64,000 nt of DNA, taken from assembly GCA_036496585.1 (NCBI GenBank), contig DASXLB010000071.1, forward strand, positions 43,061 to 107,060, written 5' to 3'. A program made the position numbers and the translations under genes. A model generated the notes under the pieces. The model saw only the letters and a program-made list of their open reading frames with translations. It was not told where the DNA came from and did no database searches. The stretch is from Vicinamibacterales bacterium. GTDB lineage: Bacteria; Acidobacteriota; Vicinamibacteria; Vicinamibacterales; 2-12-FULL-66-21. This document shows positions 53,118-62,884 of this stretch, in pieces (position 1 is the stretch's first letter; each line of letters begins with the position of its first letter).

Positions 53118-56100
53118 TTAGAACTGGAAGCGAACCTGCAGCATCATCAACCGGTTGTAGTTGGTGCCGAGGCCCGCTTCGCCGCCGAGGTTCTGTGCGG
53201 CGGTGGCCGCGCCGAAGCCTGCGGTGCGCGGCGTCAGGCGCGCTGAGTTCAGCGAGCCGTCCGCGTTGTACTGGTTGTTCACGATCGTCTGGTTGGTCGG
53301 GCTTGTATAGGTGACCGTCGACGAGCGCGTGTTGATGTTGTAGGTGTTGAACAGGTTGAACACGTCCATGCGGAACTGGAGGTTCCGCTGGCCGCCCAGC
53401 CGGACGTTCTTGGCCAGGGCCATGTCGGTCTGCTTGATGAAGCAGCCGCGCAGGATGTTACGACCCGACTCCATGCCGACCGAACCCGACTGCGGGCCGC
53501 TGACGGCGGAGACGTTGAACTGTCCGTACTGGTTGTCCGAGCAGCCGCCGCCCGGATCGCCCACGTAGGCGATACGGCCGTTGAAGTCGGGCGAACCCGT
53601 GATGTTCACGTTGCCGCCGTTGGCGTTGTACGAGTAGCCCAGGTCGTAGGCCGTGCCCGACGTGCCGGTGAACACACCCGAGACCTGCCAGTCGTTCAAC
53701 ACGTAGCCGAGCGCCTTCATCGCGCCGGCGTCGGACCCGTGGAGCTTCGGAATGTCATACAGGCCGTTCAGCTTGACGACATTCGGCCGAAGATCGAGGG
53801 TGTTGTTGAGCGCCTCGTAGGCAGCCTGGTCGGCGCGCGGGGCGAAGGAACCATCGGCGTTGTGCTGCAAGCGCAGCAGCAGGCCGGTGTTGCCCGTGAA
53901 CGACAGGCCCCGCGTGTAGTTGGCGCCGAACGCGAAGCTATTGCGATAGCGACGGTTCAGCGTGAACTGCAGCGAGTGGTAGGTGTCGTGGAACGCTGTC
54001 TCGTTCTCGTTGATCGTGCTCAGTCCGTGGAACGGACGAAGCAGGTTCGTCGTGTAGGCGTTCGCCCCGGGCACCGCGCTGACGCCCTTGGTCGGATCCT
54101 GGTTCGACGCCAGGAATGCCGCGCCGTAGTCGACAGCGTTGAGGTTGACGGTGCTGCCGCCCTGGAACGCGCCCATGCGGTTGTAGCCATGGTTGCCGAC
54201 GTAGGCGACGGTCAGCGCCGTCGACCAGGGCAGAGCCATCTGGATTTCCGAGTTCCACTGAATGGACGCCGGAACCTGCGCGTCGTACTGGAACGTGACC
54301 AGCGCCGGAACCGGCTGCGGGCTGAGGCCGGATCCGCTGCCGACGTTCTGCAGCTGTCCGGTGAGCAGGTTCTGCGACGTCGAGATCGGCGGGTTGCCGG
54401 GGATCGAGAAGACGGTGTTGCCGTCCGGACGATCGTAGAACCAGCCGCCGCCGCCGCGGACGACGTACTTCTGGGTCCCGGTCAGGTCGTAGGCGTAGCC
54501 GAAGCGCGGCCCGAACACGACTGCCGGCCAGGTGTAGCCGTACTTCGAGATGCCGTTACCGGCCTGGATGATGCCGTTCGTCGCGGCATTGCCCGTGCCA
54601 GGAATCGGCGTGCCGATCAGCGCCTGGGTGTTCAACGCACCCGGCACCGAGATGACCTGGCCATTGCGCGGATCCATCGCGTTGAGCGCATTGCCCGTGC
54701 AGGTGGTCGAGCCGTTGTTGCAGCCCGAGACGTAGAGTGTCGGAGCCGCCGCCACCGAGTACTTATCGGGGAAGAAGTTCGACATCTGCTGGAACTGGTC
54801 GTACTGCGGCTGCTGGTGGGTGAGGCGGACGCCGTAGTCGAGCGTCAGGCGGCTGTTCACCTTCCAGTTGTCCTGCAGGTACCCTTCCGTGTTGTTGTAG
54901 AGCATCGAGCCTTCGGTGAAGTTCGACGCCTGGAGGTACTGGTTGTAGACGCCGGTCAGCGCGTTGGCGTAGCCAAAGCCGGTGTCGACCGGGCTGTTGG
55001 TGTTCTGGCCGAAGTCCACGAAGCCCTGGAACGACAGGTTGGCGATGCCGCCGGCCCCGACGTTCTGCGCCTTGAAGCTGTGGTTGTTGTAGAACCCACC
55101 CTTCAGCGTGTGGTGACCGGAGATCTTGGTCACGGCGACCGAGAAGTCCTGCGTGCGGTTGATGTTCAGCCAGCCGGGATAGCGCTGGTTCGGCGGCGCC
55201 GCGCCGATGAGCGAGCCCCACCCGAAGACGGGCGGCAGGTTGACGCTCGTGCCATCCCAGAACACCGGCTTCTCAGCCTGCATGACCCCGTAGGCATATG
55301 AGCCGGTCGGAATCACACCCGCGTTGGGATAGAGCAGGGGGAAGCTCGCGAGGCCGTTCAGGCGGTTCGCCGAGTCGTTGACGAGGATACCGCCCTCGTT
55401 GCCGCCGGCCAGCTCGTTCTTGATCATCCCGTAGTTGCCTTCGAGGAACGTGGTCGAGTTGATGACCCAGTTCACCGTGCCGCCGAGATTGGTGATCGTC
55501 GGATACGGCACGTAGGCGTCAGTAAAGCCGGGGATGAGACCGGGCTGGACCAGGTTTTTCTGCAGCTGGCCCGAGTACTTGCCGCTGAAGCGCAGCTTCG
55601 GCGACATCTGATAGTCGAGCTTCACCGCAGGCTGCTGCGTCAACTGGTTGGTCGACGGCGCGTTGATCTGGTAGTTGTAGTTCGTGCCCTTCGTCTGGGT
55701 CACGTTCGGCTGCGGGTAACGATTGAGGATGGTCTGACCGAGCGAGTAGAACGAGCTCGCCGGGATCACGTTGTTCGGATACGGCTGGCGGGTGACGGGA
55801 TCCAGCAGCTGCGGGATCGGGTTGCCGTTGTTGTCCAGCGAGTTGGTGAAGACGCCCGCGCGCTCGTCCGCCGTCGGCACGCGCAGGCGGATGACGTTGC
55901 CGCCGTTCGTGTAGGTGGTGGCCGGCACGTACTGGTGGCTGTAGAAGAAGAACAGCTTGTTATTGCCGCCGGGCTTGCCGATGGGACCGCCGATCGAGTA
56001 GCCCAGCGTCTTCGCCGTCGCCGCGACCTTCTGGTCGCCGTTCTTGGTGTTCGCCCAGGTGTTGGTGGCCCAGTCCGAGTTGCCGAGGATGTCGAACGCC

Positions 56101-56840
56101 GATCCACGGAACTTGTTGGTGCCGCTCTTGGTCACCGCGGTGATCTGCAGGCCAGACGACCGGCCGAACTCCGCCTGATACCCCTGCGTCAGCACCTTGA
56201 CTTCGGCAATCGACTCAACGTTCATGTTGAGCATCTGGCCGTTGTTGCCGGTGTCCATCGCCGAGACGCCGTCCATCATGATGTTGTTCTGGCCGGCGCC
56301 GCCGAGACGGGTGCCGCCCGCCGAGTTGCCGCCACCGACCACGCCCGGCGTCAGCGAGACGACCGAGGTGAAGTTGGTGTGGTTGATCGGCAGGTGCTCG
56401 ATCTGCTCGGTCGCGACCGCGAACGAGCGCTCGCCCGACTGCGCCTGAATCATCGGCGATTCAGCCGCGACGTTGACCGTTTCAGTCGCGCCACCGACTT
56501 CCAGTGTGACCGACGGCACGACGACGCGCTCGGCGCCCGACACCTGGACGTTCTTGCGCTGCAGGGTCTTGAAACCCTCCATGGTCACTTCGACGGTGTA
56601 GGTATCGCGAGCCACGTTGGGGAACACGTAGTCGCCGGTGCTGTTGGTCACCTGCGGCTGCGATTTCGTTCCCTGGGTCTCGCTGATCAACACCACCGTG
56701 GCGCCAGGGATAATTCCTCCCTGGGCGTCTTTCACGGTGCCGGCGATCGTGCCGGTGGTGATCTGCGCGCGGGCGGGTAATGCCGCCATCGCGAGCAGGC
56801 CGAGTACGCTGAGTACTCGGGCGGTCCGCTTTCTGATCAT
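53118..56840 (-). CDS. Oar-like TonB-dependent receptor with carboxypeptidase-regulatory domain
   Basis: A 1240-residue outer-membrane receptor. ATG 56840 has GGGAGGAG upstream and begins the signal (VLSVLGLLAMAALPARAQ). Residues about 25-105 are a CarboxypepD_reg domain (GTIAGTVKDAQGGIIPGATV, GDYVFPNVARDTYTVEV). The plug follows (PINHTNFTSVVSLTPGVVGG, NNIMMDGVSAMDTGNNGQM), then a very long barrel full of Tyr/Asn strands, ending in MLQVRFQF with terminal Phe. This size and layout is typical of Acidobacteriota Oar-like transporters, probably for plant oligosaccharides or peptides. No TonB box, substrate-binding protein or polysaccharide lyase gene is directly attached. A terminator follows the gene. 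Confidence 0.93.
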   Translation of the reverse strand: MIRKRTARVLSVLGLLAMAALPARAQITTGTIAGTVKDAQGGIIPGATVVLISETQGTKSQPQVTNSTGDYVFPNVARDTYTVEVTMEGFKTLQRKNVQVSGAERVVVPSVTLEVGGATETVNVAAESPMIQAQSGERSFAVATEQIEHLPINHTNFTSVVSLTPGVVGGGNSAGGTRLGGAGQNNIMMDGVSAMDTGNNGQMLNMNVESIAEVKVLTQGYQAEFGRSSGLQITAVTKSGTNKFRGSAFDILGNSDWATNTWANTKNGDQKVAATAKTLGYSIGGPIGKPGGNNKLFFFYSHQYVPATTYTNGGNVIRLRVPTADERAGVFTNSLDNNGNPIPQLLDPVTRQPYPNNVIPASSFYSLGQTILNRYPQPNVTQTKGTNYNYQINAPSTNQLTQQPAVKLDYQMSPKLRFSGKYSGQLQKNLVQPGLIPGFTDAYVPYPTITNLGGTVNWVINSTTFLEGNYGMIKNELAGGNEGGILVNDSANRLNGLASFPLLYPNAGVIPTGSYAYGVMQAEKPVFWDGTSVNLPPVFGWGSLIGAAPPNQRYPGWLNINRTQDFSVAVTKISGHHTLKGGFYNNHSFKAQNVGAGGIANLSFQGFVDFGQNTNSPVDTGFGYANALTGVYNQYLQASNFTEGSMLYNNTEGYLQDNWKVNSRLTLDYGVRLTHQQPQYDQFQQMSNFFPDKYSVAAAPTLYVSGCNNGSTTCTGNALNAMDPRNGQVISVPGALNTQALIGTPIPGTGNAATNGIIQAGNGISKYGYTWPAVVFGPRFGYAYDLTGTQKYVVRGGGGWFYDRPDGNTVFSIPGNPPISTSQNLLTGQLQNVGSGSGLSPQPVPALVTFQYDAQVPASIQWNSEIQMALPWSTALTVAYVGNHGYNRMGAFQGGSTVNLNAVDYGAAFLASNQDPTKGVSAVPGANAYTTNLLRPFHGLSTINENETAFHDTYHSLQFTLNRRYRNSFAFGANYTRGLSFTGNTGLLLRLQHNADGSFAPRADQAAYEALNNTLDLRPNVVKLNGLYDIPKLHGSDAGAMKALGYVLNDWQVSGVFTGTSGTAYDLGYSYNANGGNVNITGSPDFNGRIAYVGDPGGGCSDNQYGQFNVSAVSGPQSGSVGMESGRNILRGCFIKQTDMALAKNVRLGGQRNLQFRMDVFNLFNTYNINTRSSTVTYTSPTNQTIVNNQYNADGSLNSARLTPRTAGFGAATAAQNLGGEAGLGTNYNRLMMLQVRFQF

Positions 56841-56985
56841 GAAGCTCCTCCCGTTGCTTACACTGAACGACGACAGACAACTCAAACCCGTAGTCCAATC
56901 GATCCGGCAAACGATTGCAGAAACCTACGGGCAGGAGTTGATCGGGGATAGTAGTCGTGTAATGCGTGGAGTGCAAGCGAGAAAT

Positions 56986-57014
56986 GCAGGGGGCTCATGA
57001 CTGGAACCCCCTGC
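56986..57014. repeat. hairpin between SDR gene and TonB receptor gene
   Basis: GCAGGGGG and CCCCCTGC pair perfectly over 8 bases around a 13-base loop. It lies in the 294-base gap between the SDR stop and the receptor start. Without a T-run it is a weak terminator candidate for the SDR message. I saw no confident promoter hexamers in the remainder of this gap. Confidence 0.5.
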
Positions 57015-57134
57015 CTGCGAAGGATTTAATACGCTCAGGTCATAGCCGGGGCCGGTCGGCGGCCCGCCGGCTGACCGCCAGAACTGAAATGCATCGGTAA
57101 CATCCAGATTCGGCGGCAGTTAAGGTCCAGCTTG

Positions 57135-57905
57135 TTAGCGTGCCGTCCAGCCCCCGTCGATGAACAGGGCCGATCCGGTCATGAACGACGAGGCATCGGA
57201 GGCCAGGAAGACCACCGCCCCCGTCAGCTCCTCGAGCTCCCCCCAGCGTCCCATCGGGATGTTCGCGACGAACTGCTGGTAGGCCTGGGGGTCGTTGAGC
57301 AGCTGTCGGTTCATGTCAGTGGCGAACGGCCCGGGGCAGATCGCGTTGCAGGTGACCCCTTTTCCCGCCCATTCGAGCCCCCAGACCCGCGTCAGTCCGA
57401 GCACCCCCGCTTTCGACGAGGCGTAGGGCGTCCGTCCCGGCAGCCCGATCACTGAGAGGATCGAGGCCAGATTGACGACCCGTCCCCAGCCTTTCTTGAG
57501 CATGCCGGGCGCGAACGCCTTGGTGCACAGGAAGGGCCCCTTCAGGTTGGTGTCGATGACGCTGTCCCAGTCGGCTTCCGACAACTGATCAAGGGTGCCG
57601 CGGATGTTGGTGCCGGCGTTGTTGATCAGGATGTCGACGTCGCCGCAGGCGGCCTGGACGTCCGCCAGGAGCCGCTGCACGTCCGCCGCGACCGTCACGT
57701 CAGCGGCGAACGCGCGCACCGTGCGTCCGGTGGCGCCCGCGATCTCGCCCGCCGCCGCCTGGCAGCTCTCGAGCGTGCGCCCGGTCAACGCGACGTCCGC
57801 CCCCGCTTCGGCCAGCGCCGTCGCCATGGTCTTCCCCAAGCCGCGCGCGCCGCCGGTGACGAGCGCGGTCTTGCCGTTCAGATTGAATCGATCGAGTACG
57901 GCCAT
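57135..57905 (-). CDS. SDR-family dehydrogenase (gluconate 5-dehydrogenase-like)
   Basis: A 256-residue classical short-chain dehydrogenase. [20 protein letters not shown] near residues 7-26 is the NAD(P)-binding T-G-x(3)-G-x-G, NNAG is near 91, and the catalytic Ser, Tyr and Lys are in [23 protein letters not shown] near 140-165. The C-terminal [18 protein letters not shown] is usual. It is 84 bases after the MFS gene on the same strand and shares the region with a sugar-acid dehydratase, so it probably oxidises or reduces a sugar acid. ATG 57905 has GAGGAG upstream. Confidence 0.88.
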   Translation of the reverse strand: MAVLDRFNLNGKTALVTGGARGLGKTMATALAEAGADVALTGRTLESCQAAAGEIAGATGRTVRAFAADVTVAADVQRLLADVQAACGDVDILINNAGTNIRGTLDQLSEADWDSVIDTNLKGPFLCTKAFAPGMLKKGWGRVVNLASILSVIGLPGRTPYASSKAGVLGLTRVWGLEWAGKGVTCNAICPGPFATDMNRQLLNDPQAYQQFVANIPMGRWGELEELTGAVVFLASDASSFMTGSALFIDGGWTAR

Positions 57906-57918
57906 GCGAGCTCCTCGA

Positions 57919-57958
57919 ATGTGGAAATGCGGAGATGTGGAGATGTGGAAATGTGGAA
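57919..57958. repeat. 8-base tandem repeat ATGYGGAR, five units
   Basis: Five consecutive units (ATGTGGAA, ATGCGGAG, ATGTGGAG, ATGTGGAA, ATGTGGAA) lie just upstream of the SDR start. The last unit can pair with CACCTTCCCACAT at 57974-57986 as a hairpin with one bulge, right after the MFS stop. It may slow polymerase or ribosomes between the two genes. Confidence 0.75.
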
Positions 57959-57988
57959 GGTGCCGAACATTTCCACCTTCCCACATTT

Positions 57989-59260
57989 TCAAATTTCCGA
58001 ATTATTCGTCTCCAACGGCGTCTGCGCGTCGATGAAGAGCCAGCAGACGCCGCCCAGCAGGTAGATCGCCGACGAGAGATAGAACGTCAGCGCCCAGTTG
58101 TTGTTGGTGTAGGTCAGGATGTAGCCGATCGCCAGGGGCGACAACGCGCCGCCGATGTTGCCGAACATGTTCATCGATCCCGACACGGTGCCCGAGTTGC
58201 GGCCGCCGATGTCCATGCAGCCCGCCCACGCGGCCGGCATGACGAAATCGTTGAAGAAGCCCGCGAGGCCGAGCAGCAGCATCGCGCGCACCGGATCGGC
58301 GATCTGGAGGAAGGCCACAATCGACGCAGAGGCGCCGGCGAAGCCGATGACGGCGACGCTGCGGCGGGCCAGGCGGAGGCCGATGCGCCGGGCGAGCCTG
58401 GGAATGATCTGGGCGCTGATCAGGGAGCCGATGCCGCCGAGCAGCAGCGGCAGCGACGACAGCAGCGCGCCGAATTTGACGCCGGTGTGCCGGGCCTCGC
58501 GCAGATACGTCGGCAGCCACGTCACATAGAAATACCACCCGTACGACAGACAGGCGTACTGCAGGCAGAGCAGCACCACCGAGCGGCTGCCGACGATCCG
58601 TCCCCACGGCGTCTGGCCGCCGTGCGCGGTCTCGGCGCGCGTCGGCATCAGCGCCAGCTCCGCGGCGTTCACCGACGGGTGCGTGCCCGGATCGTCCCGG
58701 AACCAGCTGAAGAACGCGATCGCCCACACGAGACCGACCACGCCGAAGAGCTCGAACGCGCGGCGCCACGACATCAAATCGAGCAGGTAGGCGACCACGA
58801 GCGGCGTGAAGGCGCCGCTCCAGCGCGCCGCCAGCCAGAGCAGGCCCTGCGCCCGGTCGCGCTCGGTCTTGGGCAGCCAGGTCGTGAAGATGCGCGTCAG
58901 GTTGGGAAAGCAGCCGGCTTCGCCCGCGCCGAAGAGCGCCTCCGTGGCGATGAGCGACGTGGCGTTCCACGTCGAACCGACCGCCGCCGTGAAGAACGAC
59001 CACCACAGGACGATGCGCATCAGCACACGCCGCGGCCCGATCCGATCGCCGAGCCTGCCGCCGGGGATCTCGAAGAGCGCATACGCGAACACGAAGGCGG
59101 ACAGCGCCCAGCTCATTTGCACTTTCGAGAGGTGCAGATCGCGCTGAATCGCCGGCGCCGCCTGCGAGATGCCGACGCGGTCCAGATACTGAATGACCGC
59201 GAGGGACATCGCGAACCCGACGGTCACATAACGCGCGCGCGTCGGACGGAGCGGAGTCAT
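57989..59260 (-). CDS. MFS sugar-acid transporter (ACS family)
   Basis: A 423-residue twelve-helix major facilitator. [25 protein letters not shown], the family loop [20 protein letters not shown] near residues 64-83, and [29 protein letters not shown] are typical of the anion:cation symporter branch that takes up galactonate, glucarate, hexuronates and similar sugar acids. It stands between an SDR gene and a divergent sugar-acid dehydratase, so uptake of a sugar acid is very likely. Only 61 bases separate it from that gene. Confidence 0.9.
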   Translation of the reverse strand: MTPLRPTRARYVTVGFAMSLAVIQYLDRVGISQAAPAIQRDLHLSKVQMSWALSAFVFAYALFEIPGGRLGDRIGPRRVLMRIVLWWSFFTAAVGSTWNATSLIATEALFGAGEAGCFPNLTRIFTTWLPKTERDRAQGLLWLAARWSGAFTPLVVAYLLDLMSWRRAFELFGVVGLVWAIAFFSWFRDDPGTHPSVNAAELALMPTRAETAHGGQTPWGRIVGSRSVVLLCLQYACLSYGWYFYVTWLPTYLREARHTGVKFGALLSSLPLLLGGIGSLISAQIIPRLARRIGLRLARRSVAVIGFAGASASIVAFLQIADPVRAMLLLGLAGFFNDFVMPAAWAGCMDIGGRNSGTVSGSMNMFGNIGGALSPLAIGYILTYTNNNWALTFYLSSAIYLLGGVCWLFIDAQTPLETNNSEI

Positions 59261-59321
59261 CGGACCGAGATACTGACACAGCTTTCGTGTCCCGCCTAGA
59301 CGGGTTAGACTTCACGCATTC

Positions 59322-61052
59322 ATGGATCCTAAATTCGCCGGCAAGACCTTTCGATCCCGCGCCTGGTTCGGCAAGCGCGACAAGGACGGCTTCATTCATC
59401 GCTCGTGGCTCGGCCGCACGCTGCCGCTCGACGCCTTCGACGGACGCCCGATCATCGGCATCTGCAACACCTGGTCGGAGCTGACGCCGTGCAACGCGCA
59501 CTTCCGGGTCATCGCCGAGCACGTCAAGCGCGGCGTCTGGGAAGCCGGCGCCGTGCCGTTCGAATTCCCGGTGACCTCGCTCGGCGAAACGAGCGTCCGC
59601 CCGACCGCGATGCTCTGGCGCAATCTGGTCAGCATGGACGTCGAGGAGTCGATCCGCGCCAATCCGATCGACGGCGTCGTGCTGCTCTGCGGCTGCGACA
59701 AGACCACGCCGTCGCTGGTGATGGGCGCGGCGAGCTGCGACGTGCCCACCATCGTCGTCTCGGGCGGCTCGATGCTCAACGGGCACTACCGCGGCGAGAC
59801 GATCGGCGTCAGCCACATCTGGAAGTTCGCCGAGGAGGTCAAGGCCGGGCGCATGACCGAGCAGGAGCTCGTCGACGCCGAGCCCTGCATGTCCCGCTCG
59901 ACCGGCACCTGCGCCGTGATGGGGACCGCCAACACGATGGCGATCGTCGTGGACGCGCTCGGGCTGTCGCTGCCGCACAACGCCGAGATCCCCGCCGTGG
60001 ATTCGCGGCGCTACGCGCTCGCCCACGAAGCCGGACGGCGGATCGTCGACATGGTGGTCGACGACGTGCGGATCTCGAAGATCCTGACCCGCGAAGCGTT
60101 CGAGAACGCGATTCGCGTCAACGGCGCGGTCGGCGGATCGACGAACGCGGTGATCCACCTGCTGGCGACGGCGGGCCGGGTCGGCGTGCCGCTGTCGCTC
60201 GACGACTGGGATCGTCTCGGCCGCGACGTACCGACGCTGGCGAACGTGATGCCGTCGGGCAAGTACATGATGGAGGACTTCTACTACGCGGGCGGGCTCC
60301 TGCCGGTGATGCGCACGCTCGCCGAGCACGGTCTGCTGCACAAGTCGGCGCTCACCGCGAACGGCCGCACCCAGTGGGAGAACTGCCGCGACGCCCCGAC
60401 CTACGATCCCGAGATCGTCCGTCCGTGGGGCAACCCGCTCGTGTCGCACGGCGGCATCGCGGTGCTGCGCGGCAATCTCGTCCCGACCGGCGCCGTGATC
60501 AAGCCGTCGGCCGCCTCGCCGCATTTGATGAAGCACCGCGGCCGCGCCGTCGTGTTCGAGAACATCGAGCACTACAAGCAGCGCATCGTCGATCCGCATC
60601 TCGACGTCGACGCGACCTGCGTGCTCGTCCTGAAGAACTGCGGCCCCAAGGGCTACCCTGGTATGGCCGAGGTCGGCAACATGGGCCTGCCGCCGAAGAT
60701 CCTGCAGCAGGGGATCGAGGACATGGTCCGCATCTCAGACGCGCGGATGAGCGGCACGGCGTACGGGACAGTCGTGCTGCACGGCTCGCCGGAAGCGGCG
60801 ATCGGCGGCCCCCTGGCGCTCGTCCAAGACGGCGACATGATTGCGCTCGACGTCGAGGCGCGCACGCTGCAGCTCGAGGTGAGCGATGTCGAGCTGGCGC
60901 GCCGGAAACAGGCATGGCAGCCGCCGGTGCTGCCGGTGCCGGGCGGGTATCAGCAGCTCTACGTGGAGCACGTGTCGCAGGCCGATACGGGGGCCGACTT
61001 CGATTTTCTGGTCGGGTGTCGCGGCCACCAGATTGCGCGTGAGTCGCATTAG
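59322..61052 (+). CDS. IlvD/Edd-family sugar-acid dehydratase (L-arabinonate-type)
   Basis: A 576-residue iron-sulfur dehydratase. CNTWSELTPCN near residue 48, the second cluster cysteine in LLCGCDKTTPS near 125 and the third in STGTCAVMGTANTM near 197 hold the cluster. NGAVGGSTNAVIHLLA, MPSGKYMMEDFYYAGGLLPVM and KNCGPKGYPGMAEVGNMGLPP are family stretches. RSRAWFGKRDKDGFIHRSWL at the start is typical of the L-arabinonate/D-xylonate dehydratase branch rather than IlvD. It removes water from a sugar acid, feeding the SDR and MFS neighbours' pathway. Confidence 0.91.
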   Translation: MDPKFAGKTFRSRAWFGKRDKDGFIHRSWLGRTLPLDAFDGRPIIGICNTWSELTPCNAHFRVIAEHVKRGVWEAGAVPFEFPVTSLGETSVRPTAMLWRNLVSMDVEESIRANPIDGVVLLCGCDKTTPSLVMGAASCDVPTIVVSGGSMLNGHYRGETIGVSHIWKFAEEVKAGRMTEQELVDAEPCMSRSTGTCAVMGTANTMAIVVDALGLSLPHNAEIPAVDSRRYALAHEAGRRIVDMVVDDVRISKILTREAFENAIRVNGAVGGSTNAVIHLLATAGRVGVPLSLDDWDRLGRDVPTLANVMPSGKYMMEDFYYAGGLLPVMRTLAEHGLLHKSALTANGRTQWENCRDAPTYDPEIVRPWGNPLVSHGGIAVLRGNLVPTGAVIKPSAASPHLMKHRGRAVVFENIEHYKQRIVDPHLDVDATCVLVLKNCGPKGYPGMAEVGNMGLPPKILQQGIEDMVRISDARMSGTAYGTVVLHGSPEAAIGGPLALVQDGDMIALDVEARTLQLEVSDVELARRKQAWQPPVLPVPGGYQQLYVEHVSQADTGADFDFLVGCRGHQIARESH

Positions 61053-61194
61053 CGGGGCGCCGGGTGCGAGATGCGGCGTGCGAAACGGCAACGCGCGGGG
61101 CGCGAGGGGCGATAACCGGCTCTTCCGCGCGTCGGTCGCTCGCGCCTCGCTGTAAACGATTACTGGCGCGAATGGCGTAGTAGGCGAGGAATCT

Positions 61195-62838
61195 ATGATT
61201 TCGAACAGGCTGGCTCTCGGCGCAACCGTTCTCCTCACCGCCTCCATCGGACTGCATGCGCGGCAGCAGCCGCAGCCGCCCGCGATGCCGCCGGCGGGCC
61301 CACCGACCGTCGGCATGCCGCCGCAGGGGACTCCGGGCGCGCCGCAGCGCGCCGGCGCGCCGGGTCGAGGCGGCGGACGCGGCAATCCGATGGCCGCGAA
61401 GTTCACCGAGACGTGCCTCGCCTGCCACGGTAACAGCACCGCGAAGGGTCCGGTCGGCCCGAGCCTCTTCGACGAGGAATGGATCCACGGCGGCGACGAC
61501 GACGCGATCGTCAAGAGCATCAAGGAGGGCTATCCCGATAAGGGGATGCCGTCGTTCGTCGGCCAGATGACCGACCCCGAGATCTGGCAGATGGTGGCCT
61601 ACATCCGGACGCAGGCCGCCAACCTGAAGGACAAGCCGGTCTACGTGCCCGATCCCGACGGTCAGATCATCAAGTCGGAGAAGCAGGCCTTCAAGGTGGA
61701 GATCATCGCGCGGAATCTCGAAACGCCGTGGGCGCTCGCGTTCCTGCCCGACGGCCGACTGCTCATCAGCGAGCGTCCCGGTCGCATCCGTATCGTCGAC
61801 AAAGACGGCAAGATGGAGCCCGAGGGCGTGAAGGGGCTCCCGAAGGTGTGGGAGAAGCAGGACGGCGGCTTGTTCGACATCGAAGTCCATCCCGATTATG
61901 CGAAGGCCGGCAACGGCTGGATCTACATCTCGTACTCCGAGACGCTCGCCGGCTGGACGCCGCCGCCCCCGCCCGATCCGAACGCCGCGCCGCCGGCGCC
62001 GGCCCCGGGACAGGGTGGCCGCGGTCGCGGCCCGTCGAACGATCCGCCGTCGATGACGGTGATCATGCGCGGCCGGCTCAACGCCAGTAACGAGTTCGTC
62101 GATCAGCAGGTGCTCTTCCGCGCGCCGAAGGAGCTCTACAGCCAGACGAACGCGCACTACGGATCACGCTTCCTGTTCGACAAGCAGAACCACCTGTTCT
62201 TCTCGCTCGGCGAGAAGATGCAGATGGCCAACGCGCAGGATCTCTCCGTCGCCACCGGCAAGATTCACCGCATCAACGACGACGGCACGGTGCCGAAGGA
62301 CAACCCCTACGTCGGCCAGCCGAACGTCGTCCAGTCGATCTGGAGTTACGGCCATCGCAATCCGCAGGGTCTCGCCTGGGATCCGGTGACGGGCCAGTTG
62401 TGGGAATCGGAGCACGGCCCGACCGGCGGTGACGAGATCAACATCATCGAGCCGAAGCACAACTACGGCTGGGGCGTGGCCACCAAAGGCGTGCAGCCGG
62501 GCATCACCAAGACCAGCGAGCCCGGCATGGACGACCCGATTCGCTACTGGACGCCGAGCGTGGCGCCGAGCGGCATCGTGTTCTACACCGGCACCAAGTA
62601 TCCGGGCTGGAAGAACGATCTGTTCGTCAGCTGTCTCGCCGGCCAGCAGTTGAAGCGCCTCGAGATCAAGGACGGCAAGGTGCTGCACGAGGAACAGGTG
62701 TTCAACACCTTCGGGCGCGTCCACGATGTCATCCAGGGGCCCGACGGCCTGCTCTACGTGACGCTGCAGCTGCCCGGACAGGTGCTGTCGGCGTCGACGC
62801 CCGGGATGGTGGCGCGGCTGGTGCCGGTGAAGCCGTAG
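61195..62838 (+). CDS. cytochrome c-PQQ sugar dehydrogenase fusion
   Basis: A 547-residue exported fusion. After the signal (LALGATVLLTASIGLHA) and a Pro/Gly-rich linker comes a cytochrome c domain, residues about 65-145, with TCLACHGNS and a methionine in DKGMPSFVG. The soluble-glucose-dehydrogenase/aldose (YliI-like) PQQ domain follows: ARNLETPWALAFLPDGRLLI, GGLFDIEVHPDY, SYGHRNPQGLAWDP and SEHGPTGGDEINIIEPKHNYGWG. A Pro/Ala-rich insert (TPPPPPDPNAAPPAP) sits in a surface loop. It should oxidise a sugar in the periplasm with its own electron carrier. ATG at 61195. Confidence 0.9.
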   Translation: MISNRLALGATVLLTASIGLHARQQPQPPAMPPAGPPTVGMPPQGTPGAPQRAGAPGRGGGRGNPMAAKFTETCLACHGNSTAKGPVGPSLFDEEWIHGGDDDAIVKSIKEGYPDKGMPSFVGQMTDPEIWQMVAYIRTQAANLKDKPVYVPDPDGQIIKSEKQAFKVEIIARNLETPWALAFLPDGRLLISERPGRIRIVDKDGKMEPEGVKGLPKVWEKQDGGLFDIEVHPDYAKAGNGWIYISYSETLAGWTPPPPPDPNAAPPAPAPGQGGRGRGPSNDPPSMTVIMRGRLNASNEFVDQQVLFRAPKELYSQTNAHYGSRFLFDKQNHLFFSLGEKMQMANAQDLSVATGKIHRINDDGTVPKDNPYVGQPNVVQSIWSYGHRNPQGLAWDPVTGQLWESEHGPTGGDEINIIEPKHNYGWGVATKGVQPGITKTSEPGMDDPIRYWTPSVAPSGIVFYTGTKYPGWKNDLFVSCLAGQQLKRLEIKDGKVLHEEQVFNTFGRVHDVIQGPDGLLYVTLQLPGQVLSASTPGMVARLVPVKP

Positions 62839-62884
62839 CGCAAGACATCCGTTCGGACCGTGCCGATTCAACCCCGGTAGCCCT

